Positions 51,490 to 60,899 of a stretch of DNA of 64,000 nucleotides are shown here, one piece after another (position 1 is the stretch's first letter; each line of letters opens with the position of its first letter). This stretch comes from Caulifigura coniformis (GTDB taxonomy: Bacteria > Planctomycetota > Planctomycetia > Planctomycetales > Planctomycetaceae). The position numbers and the translations under genes are program-made. The DNA lies in contig NZ_CP036271.1 of assembly GCF_007745175.1 (NCBI RefSeq), forward strand, positions 1,570,154 to 1,634,153. The letters run 5' to 3'. A model generated the notes under the pieces. That model did not search any database and was not told the origin of the DNA. It saw only the letters and a program-made list of their open reading frames with translations.

Positions 51490-51789
51490 ATGCCAACGTA
51501 CGATTACCGTTGCAAGAAATGCGGCCATACCTGGGAGCTGTTCCAGTCGATCAAGGCCGAGCCGATCAAGAAGTGTCCGGAGTGCAAAAAGAACCAGGCC
51601 GAGCGCGTTATCGGCCCCGGCGCCGCCATCCTCTTCAAGGGGTCCGGCTTCTACCTGACCGACTACCGCAGCGACTCCTACAAAAAAGCCGCCGCCGCCG
51701 ATAAGCCCAGCTCCGGCTCCGACAGCTCCTCGTCATCGAAGTCGAGCGACTCGAAGCCCGCCCCCAAGTCGAAAAAGAGCGGCGAATAA
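51490..51789 (+). CDS. FmdB family zinc ribbon protein
   Basis: 99 residues: MPTYDYRCKKCGHTWE then KCPECKK, giving four Cys for a zinc ribbon, the FmdB signature. The C-terminus is a Ser/Lys-rich low-complexity tail (from about residue 70). Members are putative regulators or nucleic-acid-binding proteins of unknown function. It follows grpE by 40 bp and is the last gene before a strong terminator, so it is probably co-transcribed with dnaJ-grpE. Confidence 0.88.
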   Translation: MPTYDYRCKKCGHTWELFQSIKAEPIKKCPECKKNQAERVIGPGAAILFKGSGFYLTDYRSDSYKKAAAADKPSSGSDSSSSSKSSDSKPAPKSKKSGE

Positions 51790-51841
51790 GCGCTCGTCGC
51801 TCCTGAATACGATCAATTCGCTGGAGTTCACGTCTCAACGA

Positions 51842-51871
51842 AAAAGCCGGTCGATTGCTCGACCGGCTTTT
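51842..51871. terminator. Strong bidirectional rho-independent terminator
   Basis: aaaagccggtcga (51842-51854) and tcgaccggctttt (51859-51871) pair perfectly over 13 bp with a 4-nt loop ttgc; the A tract on one side and T tract on the other give U runs in both directions. It lies between the convergent fmdB and PQQ-propeller genes. Confidence 0.93.
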
Positions 51872-51901
51872 CCATTGCGCTCAGCGCTCGCCCCGGAACT
51901 G

Positions 51902-54466
51902 TCAGTTGGGCGTCACGCTCAGGTTGTCATAGAAGAACTCCGCGACCTTGGAGTCCCCGAACAGACCCGGGCTGCCGATCCGGTTGGCGACGTCGTCCGT
52001 CGCTTCGACCATCCAGTTCGAAGGCTCCGTCTCCCCCCGCTTCCAGATCTTCGCCCGCAGGGTCGCCTTGTTCCCTTCGGTCGAAGCCGAGAACTTCAGG
52101 GTGTACCACGTGTCCGGCTCCCAGGCGAACGGATAGTCCGCCGAGAACCGCTCGAGCTGAGCGTGCCACGTCCGAAGCTGGATCTGCTGGTTGGCCCCCA
52201 TCAGCACGCAGGCGTAACGCTGCGCGATGAGGCCGATGTCCGGTAGCTTCCCGTCACGCCCGAGACCCAGGACATCTGCCTGCATGGTGTAATCATGAAG
52301 GTCGATCTGTCCCATGGTTCCCTGGCTGCGGGCGCCTTTGGGAATCGTCATCAGCTTGCACATGACGCCGTTCCCCTGGATGCCGCGCGTCCCCTTCGTC
52401 AGCGTCAGCCGCGGCTCGGGGTAGGTCTTCCCTTCCTCGCTGGTGGGACGATCCCAGACGCCCCACTCGGCGCCGGCGAAGACCTTCTCGTCAACCAGCT
52501 TCTGCAGGGACGGGCCGAACATCTTCTCCGCGTCATCCTTCGTCCGCGGACGGTCCGCCGCCGTCTCCAGGTTGAGATACCGCAGGAACTCGGTCCACCG
52601 CTGCTGCGGAGTCGAGTCGTCGAGCGTCATCTTCGGTGCGCCGAGGTTCTGCAGGGCCGGGTACAGGTACAGGTACATCTCCGCCGCCCGCTTGTCCTCC
52701 TTGCGGAGCTTCTCGAACAGATCCCAGTCGATCACCACGTGCCGGTACTGGGCGCCGACCCACGTGATCGGCACTTCGCCATCGTCGAAGGTCCAGTTCC
52801 AGGGAAGGTCCGGCACGATCCGGGCCCGGGCGCCGCCCGTCAGCTCGCCCAGCTTGGCGGTCACGTAAACCGCAGCCTGCCCCTGGAAGTCGCCGGGGAT
52901 CTCGTACTCGCCGGTTTCCGAAATCTTGCCCGGTCCCTTGATCGAAAACTCGACCTTGTCCTCGGCGCTGGCCAGACGCAGGTACTGGCCTTTGGCGTTG
53001 TACAGCCGAACCTGGTACGGCTGCTTCGACTTCGGCTTCAGCAGGACCTCGACCGGAGTCACCTGCACCCACGCCGGCGTGGTGTCCGACGACTTCGGAG
53101 TTTCCTTCGCGGGTTCCGGGATCGGATCGACGTCGGTCGGCTTCCAGTCCTTGTTGCCGAAGCAATACAGGTTGCTCGTCGTCGGCAGGTAAACCTTGCC
53201 GTGCGAGCAGATCGGTGAGCCGAAGCAGTCTTCGCCCCGCGCGAACCGCACGTAGTGGAGCTGCTCCACGCCCTTTTCCGCCGGCTTGAAGATGTACGCC
53301 CCGCGGTTCACGTCGTTCTGGAAGATCTTGCCGTCGAAAAACATCGGGCTGGCCCGCACCATCGTGCCGAGCTTCGCGCCCCGCTTATCCAGCAGCTTGC
53401 CGTCCTCCGCGTTCAGGACGTACAGCTTGCCGCCGTCATCCGCGACATACAGGCGATCGCCAACGAGAAGCGGCGAGGCTCGACCGACCATCACTTCCAG
53501 GGTCCGCCAGATCACGCCCGTCTTCGTGATGTTGCCCCTCTTGGTGGCGTCGAGGCAGAAGACCGCCCCCGACGCGTTCGAGTCCTGGTTCTCTTCGCTG
53601 TGTCCGCAGTACACGCGATTGTTCACCACCAGCGGTGAAACATTGAGTCCGTGCGAAGAGATGTCGTACTGCCACAGCTTCTTGCCCGTGCGGGGCTGAA
53701 TACCGTACAGCGATCCATCCCCCCCGCCGGCCACCATCTGCAGCTCGCCGTCGACGACCGCCAGCACCGGGGCGCTGTACGTCGTATCTTCCGGCAGCGG
53801 ACGGGTTCCTTCGAACCACACCGGCTGGCCGTTCCGCTTGTCGAACGCGATGAACCGATGATTCGGCTTCGCCTGCTCCCCCCAGCCGATCACCACGGCC
53901 GAGATGATGACGTTGTTCTCATGGACGAGCGGGAAGTTGGTCCGGCCGCCGTAGGTCGTCAGGAATCCGTATTCCTCGAACAGCGACTTGTCCCACAGGA
54001 TGGCTCCGGTCTCGCCATTCAGACAGGCGAACGTGGCGCCGACGCCCATGTAGAAAATATTGCCCGTTTCCGGATCGCCGCAGACGCTCGACCAGCCGGT
54101 CCGCTCGCGCGGCACGTCGGTCAGGAACACGTTGAACGCCGTCTCCCACTTCACCTCGCCGGTCGCGGCGTCAAGACAGACGATCTTTTCCCGTTCCTCC
54201 TTCGCCACATCCGGCTTGTCCGCCGTAATGAGATACAGCTTGCCGTTCATCACGATCGGCGTGGACCGGCTGCCGATCGGAGCCTTCCACAGGAGGTTGC
54301 TCCCCTCGCCGCCGTCCGGATCCCATTTGTCAGGGATGTTCTTCTCGGGCGAGGTGCCGTCGAAACGCGGGCCTCGCCAGTAGGTCCAGTCAAGCGGATC
54401 GGCGGCGGAGGCGATCGTGGCCGTCACGATCGCAGCCAGGAACGTGAAGCGAGCAAGAAGCGGCAT
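51902..54466 (-). CDS. PQQ-type beta-propeller protein with C-terminal beta-sandwich
   Basis: 854 residues. A signal peptide (cut near SAADPLDW) is followed by an eight-bladed-type PQQ/BamB-like propeller (about 25-430) with LYLITADKPDV and FDKRNGQPVWFEGTRP blade-type repeats. A linker and an Ig-like stretch around residues 475-560 follow. The C-terminal roughly 170 residues look like a concanavalin/LamG-like sandwich with WYTLKFSASTEGNK and FFYDNLSVTP. Extracytoplasmic; the propeller may bind PQQ or act as a scaffold, and the sandwich may bind carbohydrate. No catalytic partner adjoins it. Confidence 0.85.
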   Translation of the reverse strand: MPLLARFTFLAAIVTATIASAADPLDWTYWRGPRFDGTSPEKNIPDKWDPDGGEGSNLLWKAPIGSRSTPIVMNGKLYLITADKPDVAKEEREKIVCLDAATGEVKWETAFNVFLTDVPRERTGWSSVCGDPETGNIFYMGVGATFACLNGETGAILWDKSLFEEYGFLTTYGGRTNFPLVHENNVIISAVVIGWGEQAKPNHRFIAFDKRNGQPVWFEGTRPLPEDTTYSAPVLAVVDGELQMVAGGGDGSLYGIQPRTGKKLWQYDISSHGLNVSPLVVNNRVYCGHSEENQDSNASGAVFCLDATKRGNITKTGVIWRTLEVMVGRASPLLVGDRLYVADDGGKLYVLNAEDGKLLDKRGAKLGTMVRASPMFFDGKIFQNDVNRGAYIFKPAEKGVEQLHYVRFARGEDCFGSPICSHGKVYLPTTSNLYCFGNKDWKPTDVDPIPEPAKETPKSSDTTPAWVQVTPVEVLLKPKSKQPYQVRLYNAKGQYLRLASAEDKVEFSIKGPGKISETGEYEIPGDFQGQAAVYVTAKLGELTGGARARIVPDLPWNWTFDDGEVPITWVGAQYRHVVIDWDLFEKLRKEDKRAAEMYLYLYPALQNLGAPKMTLDDSTPQQRWTEFLRYLNLETAADRPRTKDDAEKMFGPSLQKLVDEKVFAGAEWGVWDRPTSEEGKTYPEPRLTLTKGTRGIQGNGVMCKLMTIPKGARSQGTMGQIDLHDYTMQADVLGLGRDGKLPDIGLIAQRYACVLMGANQQIQLRTWHAQLERFSADYPFAWEPDTWYTLKFSASTEGNKATLRAKIWKRGETEPSNWMVEATDDVANRIGSPGLFGDSKVAEFFYDNLSVTPN

Positions 54467-54530
54467 GGCAGGATGTGGGGGGCGGGACCAGGGGATGGAA
54501 CGGGCGCGACGGCGAACACCGCCACGAAAA

Positions 54531-54555
54531 ACCCCGCGAAGAACCTTCGCGGGGT
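54531..54555 (-). terminator. Rho-independent terminator of tpx
   Basis: accccgcgaag and cttcgcggggt pair perfectly over 11 bp around loop aac. Read on the minus strand it is followed by TTTTT (aaaaa just left of it), directly after the tpx stop. Confidence 0.92.
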
Positions 54556-54567
54556 CGGGGGGCGGGA

Positions 54568-55068
54568 TTATTTCGCGGCGGCCAGAACAGCCTCGTAGTT
54601 CGGGTGCTCTGCGATCTCTTTTACGTATTCCACGTGCTTGACCACGTCGTCCGGACCGACGACGAACACGGCCCGGGCATACACGCGGTCGAACGGACCC
54701 CCTTCAACCAGCACGCCGTAGTCCTTGCCGAACTTTCCGGTCCGGTGATCGCTCAGGCATTTGACGCTGCTGATGCCTTCCGCGCCGCACCATCGCTTCT
54801 GGCCGAACGGCAGATCCATTGAGACGACGAGGACTTCGACATTGCCCAGCTTGCCCGCCTCTTCGTTGAATCGCTTCGTCTCCAGCGCGCACACCGGCGT
54901 GTCGATCGAGGGGACAGCCGCGATGATCCGCGTCTTGCCGGCCGAACTGGCGAGCGTCACATCCGCAAGGCCGGCGTCCTGCAGATTGAAATCGGGAGCC
55001 TTCTGGCCGACTTTGATTTCGGTTCCCGGCAGTTTGACCGGATTTCCCTTGAGCGTGATCTGCGGCAT
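54568..55068 (-). CDS. tpx: Thiol peroxidase (atypical 2-Cys peroxiredoxin)
   Basis: 166 residues, the usual Tpx length. Peroxidatic cysteine in SIDTPVCALETKRF and resolving cysteine in SVKCLSDHRTGKFGKDYG form the characteristic Tpx pair. It reduces hydrogen peroxide and organic peroxides, with thioredoxin. ATG 55068 (MPQITLKGNPV) is the family start; a longer frame upstream has no homology. It has its own terminator. Confidence 0.95.
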   Translation of the reverse strand: MPQITLKGNPVKLPGTEIKVGQKAPDFNLQDAGLADVTLASSAGKTRIIAAVPSIDTPVCALETKRFNEEAGKLGNVEVLVVSMDLPFGQKRWCGAEGISSVKCLSDHRTGKFGKDYGVLVEGGPFDRVYARAVFVVGPDDVVKHVEYVKEIAEHPNYEAVLAAAK

Positions 55069-55264
55069 CGGCGCGTCCCTCTCGCAAGCAAACAGTTCAG
55101 GTGGCTGGAATGCGCTAGATGATAGGCCGGTCCCGAAAGCCCGCAAAGTGACTGAACAAATCCGCGCTCAACGGAGAGAGATCCGCAGGGCCGCCTCCCA
55201 CAAGCGACTTCCAATCCCCCCTCTTGGCGCCAACCCCTTCCCCATTCCCCAGCGCAAAAAAAAT

Positions 55265-55297
55265 CATCCCCGCGACCGGGGGGTGGTCGCGGGGATG
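55265..55297 (-). terminator. Rho-independent terminator downstream of the small carboxypeptidase-like protein
   Basis: catccccgcgacc (55265-55277) and ggtcgcggggatg (55285-55297) pair perfectly over 13 bp; on the minus strand a run of eight or more Ts follows (aaaaaaaa at 55256-55263). It is 170 bp beyond the stop of the 190-residue gene, leaving a long 3' UTR. Confidence 0.9.
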
Positions 55298-55469
55298 AGT
55301 GCTCGAAAGCAGTCTGCGGACTTTGACGCGGGGGAAGCGTCAGGGAGGGGAAGGAGCGCCGAAACGTCCGTGAGAAATCCGCATTCATCCAAGAAGGGGC
55401 TGACTGGGGAAGTCGTCTCCGTGCGGCCGCATCAGGACGGCCGCCGGGCTGTGTCTCAGGTTCCCGGGT

Positions 55470-56042
55470 TTACGGGCTGCCAACGCTGTCGATGTCGTCC
55501 TGGATGTCGTTCAGGTCCGACTGGTTGACGATCCCAACGGCCAGTCCGGCCGTGGCGACGCCCAGGGTGCCCAGCGAAATGAAGTCCAGACCGCCCGCCT
55601 CGTAGTACGGATCAGAGTATCCGTCCTGAGCGCGAACCGTGGTGGAGTCCATCACGAGGGTGGCGTTCTCAGCCGAGGCGGGGGGCGCCACGTCCGAGTT
55701 CCACAGACGCACCAGGCGCGTCGTGTGGCCGGCCTTCAGCTCGTACGAGCCCGACCGCACGCTCGCCAGGGCAAACTTCCCCTTGGCGTTCGTGGTCGTC
55801 TTGGCAACGGGCTTGCCTTCCTTCGTCAACGTGACGATGGCCCCGTCCACCGGCGAGCCGGCTTCCGAAACCACAGCACCCGCCAGGGCGCCGTTCTGCG
55901 TCAGAGTGACGTCGGCCACCTTCGGGGCAGCCTTCTTCGCCGCAACCGGCTTCTCGCCGGCCTGCAGCAGACAATGCGGGGCGGCAACGCCGAGGCCGGC
56001 GGTCACCACCATCGCGAAGCGAAGCGTTCGGAGTCTGGTCAT
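55470..56042 (-). CDS. Exported carboxypeptidase-regulatory-like domain protein
   Basis: 190 residues. Signal peptide (about 1-26, cut near LQAGEKP). A prealbumin-like carboxypeptidase regulatory domain spans about 45-110 (GALAGAVVSEAGSPVDGAIVTL, TTNAKGKFALASV). A Gly/Ala hydrophobic segment near the end (SLGTLGVATAGLAVGIV) may be a membrane helix. Probably an envelope protein; function unknown. Its own terminator lies about 170 bp downstream. Confidence 0.75.
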   Translation of the reverse strand: MTRLRTLRFAMVVTAGLGVAAPHCLLQAGEKPVAAKKAAPKVADVTLTQNGALAGAVVSEAGSPVDGAIVTLTKEGKPVAKTTTNAKGKFALASVRSGSYELKAGHTTRLVRLWNSDVAPPASAENATLVMDSTTVRAQDGYSDPYYEAGGLDFISLGTLGVATAGLAVGIVNQSDLNDIQDDIDSVGSP

Positions 56043-56319
56043 GGGCGCTCCTTTCTCCGTTCATCCAGCCGGAGGGACACTCCTGTCGAAGTCACTCTCC
56101 GGCTGAGGAGCAACCTGACCCCGGGAACGCGGCATCCGACCGCGTGCCATTTTCTCTCTCTGTTCGCATCAAGGGAGCCGGCACGAACGCCGGTCCTGGG
56201 AGGGCGAATCCACGCCTGCCGCTCGACGGCCAAAACGCGGGATTCACAACAACCGACCGTGATTACCCCCCGCAAAACCGAAGGGTCAACAGGGAGAGAG
56301 ACCCGGCAGCCCAAATGAA

Positions 56320-56350
56320 AGCGTCACCGGCGTGTTCTGCCGGTGACGCT
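56320..56350 (-). terminator. Hairpin after the second sulfatase gene
   Basis: agcgtcaccggc and gccggtgacgct pair perfectly over 12 bp around a 7-nt loop. On the minus strand the bases after it read ttcattt, a weak T tract. It probably ends the sigma-FecR-sulfatase transcript. Confidence 0.75.
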
Positions 56351-56394
56351 CGCCCATTTCTGAACAATGCCTCGAAAACCAGGGCGAATCTGCC

Positions 56395-57816
56395 CTATGG
56401 CAGACCATAGGCCGACGCCTGCAGAACAAGCGGATCGGACAGCCGCTTTTGAAGCATCTGCAAGTCCTGAAACATCGTCGCGACCCGCCCCTGGTGCACC
56501 GTTTCGCCGCTCAGGTCGTGAATCTCGTCCGGATCGGCCTTCAGGTCGAACAGCAGCAGCTTGGGAACGTTCGGATAAACCACCAGCTTGAACCCGTCCT
56601 TCGTCACGCTCCGCTGCGTCATCGTGTACGCCCCGTAGATCGCATCCCCATGGTGGGGCGACGGCTGCCCCTCCGCCAGGGGGAGCAGGCTCTTGAATTC
56701 AACGCTCTCCGGGATCTCGGCCCCCGCCAGCTCCAGCGAGGTCGGCATGACGTCCTGCAGGTAGATCGGAGTCGCCACACGCCCCCCCGCCTGGAACTTC
56801 TCACCCCGCGCGAGGAACGGAACCCGCACGCTGTGGTCGAACAGGTTCTGCTTCCCCATCAGCCCGTGATGCCCCACCGCCAGGCCGTGATCCGCCGTAA
56901 AGAACACGTACGTATTGGCCGCTTTCCCCGACTTTTCCAGGTGGTCGAGAATGCGGCCGATCTGCTCATCGAGATGAGTGATGATCGCATAGTACTCCTG
57001 CCGGTGCACCTGGACCGCGTGCTCCGTTCGCGGGAACGGCCCGAGCGCCTCATCCCTCAGCTTGGGATCACACCCGATCTGGTCCTTCCACGGATACTCC
57101 GGCAGGAAACTCTTCGGCACCTGGATCTGCGACGCCGGATAGCGGTCGACGAACGATTGCGGCGACTGCCGCGGATCGTGCGGCGCGTTGAACGCGATGT
57201 ACATGAAGAACGGCTTCCCGCGCGTGGCCGCATCGTCCAGGAAACCGATCGCGTCATCGGCGACGACTTCGCTCCAGTGTTTCCCACCCTCCCAGAATCC
57301 CTTGTGCTTCGGATCGGAAGGCGACCACGGGTCGGGCTTCCCGGCCAGCGGACGGTTGTACGACTCCGGAACCGTCGCCGGCATCCCCCCCGGGCGGTAA
57401 TGCCCGAGATGATCGAACCTCTTGGCCGGGTCCGTCGAAACGTGCCACTTCCCCGAGTGATACGTCTCATAGCCCGCCGCGTGCATGCGCTCAGGCCACA
57501 GCGCCCCCACCTCCTCCTTCTGCTTCATCTGGTGGTCCAGTTCCCGCGCCCGCCACACCGAGCGCCCGGTCACCAGCATGGTTCGGCTCGCCACGCACAC
57601 CGCCCCGTGATAGCCCCCCATGTTGGAGGCATGCGTGAAACACGTCCCCTGACGCGCCAGGCGATCGAGATTCGGAGTCTGGATCTCCGGGTTCCCCAGT
57701 TCCCGAATCGCCGCATACGTCATGTCGTCGGCGAATAGGAACAGGATGTTCGGCTTCTCAGCAGCCGTGGCCGTTGTGGAAAGGGCACTCAAAACGAGCA
57801 GGGCGGCGATGCGCAT
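56395..57816 (-). CDS. Secreted sulfatase
   Basis: 473 residues; signal peptide cut near ATAAEK. Metal ligands in ILFLFADDMTY; formylglycine site Cys74-Val-Ala-Ser-Arg78 fits Cys-x-Ala-x-Arg; HSGKWHVSTD and TADHGLAVGHHGLMGKQ complete the active site. Different from the 9.8 kb sulfatase, but both use Ala at the third position of the motif. Last gene of the run below the ECF sigma gene (80 bp after the DUF1559 gene). Substrate unknown. Confidence 0.93.
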   Translation of the reverse strand: MRIAALLVLSALSTTATAAEKPNILFLFADDMTYAAIRELGNPEIQTPNLDRLARQGTCFTHASNMGGYHGAVCVASRTMLVTGRSVWRARELDHQMKQKEEVGALWPERMHAAGYETYHSGKWHVSTDPAKRFDHLGHYRPGGMPATVPESYNRPLAGKPDPWSPSDPKHKGFWEGGKHWSEVVADDAIGFLDDAATRGKPFFMYIAFNAPHDPRQSPQSFVDRYPASQIQVPKSFLPEYPWKDQIGCDPKLRDEALGPFPRTEHAVQVHRQEYYAIITHLDEQIGRILDHLEKSGKAANTYVFFTADHGLAVGHHGLMGKQNLFDHSVRVPFLARGEKFQAGGRVATPIYLQDVMPTSLELAGAEIPESVEFKSLLPLAEGQPSPHHGDAIYGAYTMTQRSVTKDGFKLVVYPNVPKLLLFDLKADPDEIHDLSGETVHQGRVATMFQDLQMLQKRLSDPLVLQASAYGLP

Positions 57817-57896
57817 GGAGTCCTCTGGAGGTCACAGAAGCAGTCAAATTGGGGACGCGGCGTCAGGTCCAGGCGACCATCAGATCATCGCGGCCG

Positions 57897-58898
57897 TCAG
57901 AACTCACCAACGACCTGACCATCGTTCCGGGCGCACAGACGCTGGAACGTGCCGACCGTCACCCAGTTCACCGTGGCGGAGAACGGCGTTTCCGTGTGCT
58001 GAATGTTCTCCGAAATGAACCGCACGGAACCGTCCCCCAGCGTGAAGAATGCGCCGCCAACGTGCATGCTGCTGAAGGAGTTCCGCTTGATCACCACCGA
58101 GGCGATCGACGGCGGATTGATGCGGAATTCGCCGGCCCGCATGATGCTCTCCGGCGAATCGGCCGTCCCGCCATTCGCGGACTGGTACCGTCCGTACCAC
58201 GCCGGATCCCACAGGAAGCTCCCCGTCCCGGCGCTGCTGCCGTTACCCCAGTAATTGGTCTCTCCGACGAGCAGCGAGTTCGACAATCCGTCCGAGACGT
58301 CCCGGAATCCCGTGCTGCTGTCCTCCATCAGGATTCCAAGTTTCCGCGACGCCGCCGAATCGAAGTACTGGCTCAGCTGAAACGGCCCGCCGACCGCAAC
58401 GTAGTTGGTCGCCGTCAGCCCCGGAGTGTCGTAGCCAAACGGAGGATTCCCCGCCGTCGTCCCCACTTTGAAATACGGCGGAATCGGGGACGAAGGACAC
58501 TGCGCGATCTCGATCTTCGACGAGATCAGCGTCCGGTTCGGCTCCTCCCACATCTTCCTCCCCGTGAAGTCCATCTGGTTGTAGATCGGCGCCTGGTCAA
58601 CGAACGGCAGGATCATCGTCGACCACGCCCAGCCCGGAGCACGGTTGGGACGATCACCCCGATTGGCCATCAGGTTCCCCTGGAACAGGAACCCCGGCGG
58701 AAGAACCCGGTGCGTGCTCTCGTAGTTGTGCATCGCCAGCCCGATCTGCTTCAGCTTGTTGCGGCATTGAGTCCGGCGGGCGGCCTCCCGCGCCTGCTGC
58801 ACCGCCGGAAGAAGCAGCGCGATCAGGATGGCAATGATCGCGATCACCACGAGCAGCTCGATCAGCGTGAAGGCAGCACGGATTCTCTGGCGGAACAT
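57897..58898 (-). CDS. DUF1559 prepilin-like protein
   Basis: 333 residues. The prepilin segment AAFTLIELLVVIAIIAIL and QQAREAARRTQCRNKLKQIG open the mature protein. The C-terminal HX9DG-type block is FFTLGDGSVRFISENI, and the protein ends QVVGEF. Secreted by a pseudopilin-type route. ATG 58898 (MFRQRIRAAFTL) has GAAGAGG upstream. It is placed 118 bp after the lipoprotein gene in the ECF sigma cluster. Confidence 0.92.
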   Translation of the reverse strand: MFRQRIRAAFTLIELLVVIAIIAILIALLLPAVQQAREAARRTQCRNKLKQIGLAMHNYESTHRVLPPGFLFQGNLMANRGDRPNRAPGWAWSTMILPFVDQAPIYNQMDFTGRKMWEEPNRTLISSKIEIAQCPSSPIPPYFKVGTTAGNPPFGYDTPGLTATNYVAVGGPFQLSQYFDSAASRKLGILMEDSSTGFRDVSDGLSNSLLVGETNYWGNGSSAGTGSFLWDPAWYGRYQSANGGTADSPESIMRAGEFRINPPSIASVVIKRNSFSSMHVGGAFFTLGDGSVRFISENIQHTETPFSATVNWVTVGTFQRLCARNDGQVVGEF

Positions 58899-59016
58899 GA
58901 CGGCCTCTTCAAGGAGATGGAAAACGCTGAACCCCGAATCACTCCTCAATCCCTGGCCCATACGACGGCCCGTTCACTCCAAACTGCAACCCCGGGCCTG
59001 CAGTCCGCAACGACAC

Positions 59017-59439
59017 TCAGTCCTTCGGCCCCTGGATGATCTTCCCCGCGTCCGACTTCAGATCGAAATCGTGCGTGTTCGCCCCCGACGCCACGGTCAC
59101 CTTCGTGGTCGACCTCGTGTTGTAGACCGCCGGAACAAGCTCCTTCTTTCCGGCCACGTCGCCCGAACCGAGATCGAACGTCGAGATCCTCACGAGGTTC
59201 TCTCCCAGCCAGGCCCCGTATTCGTTGTCGCGAAACAGCATCCGATATCGCCCATCGCTGTCGGTCCGGCCGTACGACGTCGTCCCCGTCCCCGTCGGAC
59301 TGAAGATGATCATCGCATCCGTGAGCGGGCGACCATCCAGCGTGACGCGCCCGGTCACTTCCGAGAGCAATTCATTCCGGCTGCAACCGGCCAGAAGCAC
59401 GACAGCGCACAGCGAAACCATTCTGAACGAGCCCGTCAT
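59017..59439 (-). CDS. Small lipoprotein of the sigma-FecR cluster
   Basis: 140 residues. Lipobox LLAGC with Cys19, then a transthyretin/carboxypeptidase-like beta domain (EVTGRVTLDGRPLTDAMIIF, RTDSDGRYRML). Presumably exported and lipid-anchored. The ATG overlaps the FecR stop by 4 bases (ATGA), so it is translationally coupled to the FecR gene. Function unknown. Confidence 0.82.
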   Translation of the reverse strand: MTGSFRMVSLCAVVLLAGCSRNELLSEVTGRVTLDGRPLTDAMIIFSPTGTGTTSYGRTDSDGRYRMLFRDNEYGAWLGENLVRISTFDLGSGDVAGKKELVPAVYNTRSTTKVTVASGANTHDFDLKSDAGKIIQGPKD

Positions 59440-60899
59440 TTCTTCCCCCTGGAATCGGCTGGCAGCGCAGGGACATCGTCCGCCGACACCAGCACGCGGA
59501 ACTGGTCGATGGCATTCCCGAGGTTCAGTGAGAATCGCAACGTCCGACGGTCCTCGGACAACTCGATCACGTCGACGCGGTCTTTGGCGTCCGCCCCCAC
59601 CACGGTCTCGAGTCCATGCCCCACGTCCGGGGCGTACTGCACGTCCGGGCTTCCGAACACGTCCTTGCTGCGAATCAGGTCGTCCGTCTCCGTGATGACG
59701 GCGAGAACTGGTCGCCGGAATCGAACCTCTCCGGAAAGGTCTCGCCGCCCCCGCCCCATCGAGGGAGACGCATGGAACAGGTACGAGTCGACACGCGCTC
59801 CCGCGGGAACCAGGGACCGGCGCGCCGCAGTTTTTCCGGATTCCGTCACTTCGAAAACGCTGGCCGAATCGTTCTCCCAATCCGCTTCAGTCACGATTCC
59901 CCGTCGCTCCAGAAGCAGGTGCGTCGCCCCCTGCGCAAGATTGGCGTCCCGCTTGAGGCTCGGGGGAAGCACCAGGTGCGGCGCGATCTCGTTCGAATAC
60001 TGCTCCAGCCCCCAGGCGAGCGTCGCCGGACGCAGAAACTCGCGGGGACGGAATTCCACCGCCACCACCGACTCGCCCGCCCCATCTAGCGCGGCCGCCG
60101 AGCCTTTGGACAACTTCATCGGCGGTGAAGGCCGGCGGGTGATCGCCTCGACCTCTCCGTCGATCACATGCACCTGGCTGGGCCCCCGCGGGTCCACGGA
60201 GACCCCGAATTCCGTCCCATGATCGACGTACCGCCCCCCCGCTGTCTCCACAGAGAAGCCGCGGGCCTGCTCCGGCACCGAGAACGTGCCACACCCCGAT
60301 TCAAACTGGCAGGCATTCGACGACATGATCCGCAGCCGGGAAGTCCCTCCCTCAGCCGACACCAGGCACGCACGCACTCCCGATTCAAATTCAAGCTCGA
60401 CCGATCCCCCCGTAAAATCGAGGACGTCCCCCGCACGAAGCGTGTCTCCCTCCCCCGGGATCAGACCGGAGTCGGTCCACCGGACATCCCCCAGGCGGAC
60501 AATCCGTGCCGCGATCGGTGCGGCCGCGGGTTCAGGAACCGTGACATCCGGCGCGGACGCCACAGGGACACGGTCCGCAATGACCGGCAGCGGTCCGTTC
60601 CCTGGCCAGAACCGCCAGGCAACCAACGCCATCACCGCCGCCGCAACCCCGGCGAGCACTGCCTTCCGCGACCGGGGATGTCGGGCGCTCCGGGCCACCG
60701 TCTCGGCCGGCGCCAGTCCTCCGGCCTCCTCCAGCAGGTCGAAATGCAGATCCAGGTACTCGATGTAGACGAGCCGGGCCTCCGGATCGTGACGCAGCCG
60801 CTCCTGAAACTTGTGCACCGACGCCGCATCGAGCTGACCGGCGATGAACGCATCGATCGTCTCGAGCCATTGCGTCGATTGGGAAGGACGAAGCGTCAC
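59436..60899 (-). CDS. FecR domain membrane protein (putative anti-sigma factor)
   Basis: 487 residues. A cytoplasmic helical N-terminus (about 1-78, anti-sigma-like WLETIDAFIAGQLDAASVHKF) is followed by a single TM helix (about 80-97), a FecR-type extracytoplasmic domain with VELEFESGVRACLVSAEGG and a long beta-rich C-terminal part (about 260-487). GTG 60899 overlaps the sigma stop (GTGA). By analogy with FecI/FecR systems it should bind the sigma factor and release it on an envelope signal. Confidence 0.88.
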   Translation of the reverse strand: MTLRPSQSTQWLETIDAFIAGQLDAASVHKFQERLRHDPEARLVYIEYLDLHFDLLEEAGGLAPAETVARSARHPRSRKAVLAGVAAAVMALVAWRFWPGNGPLPVIADRVPVASAPDVTVPEPAAAPIAARIVRLGDVRWTDSGLIPGEGDTLRAGDVLDFTGGSVELEFESGVRACLVSAEGGTSRLRIMSSNACQFESGCGTFSVPEQARGFSVETAGGRYVDHGTEFGVSVDPRGPSQVHVIDGEVEAITRRPSPPMKLSKGSAAALDGAGESVVAVEFRPREFLRPATLAWGLEQYSNEIAPHLVLPPSLKRDANLAQGATHLLLERRGIVTEADWENDSASVFEVTESGKTAARRSLVPAGARVDSYLFHASPSMGRGRRDLSGEVRFRRPVLAVITETDDLIRSKDVFGSPDVQYAPDVGHGLETVVGADAKDRVDVIELSEDRRTLRFSLNLGNAIDQFRVLVSADDVPALPADSRGKK

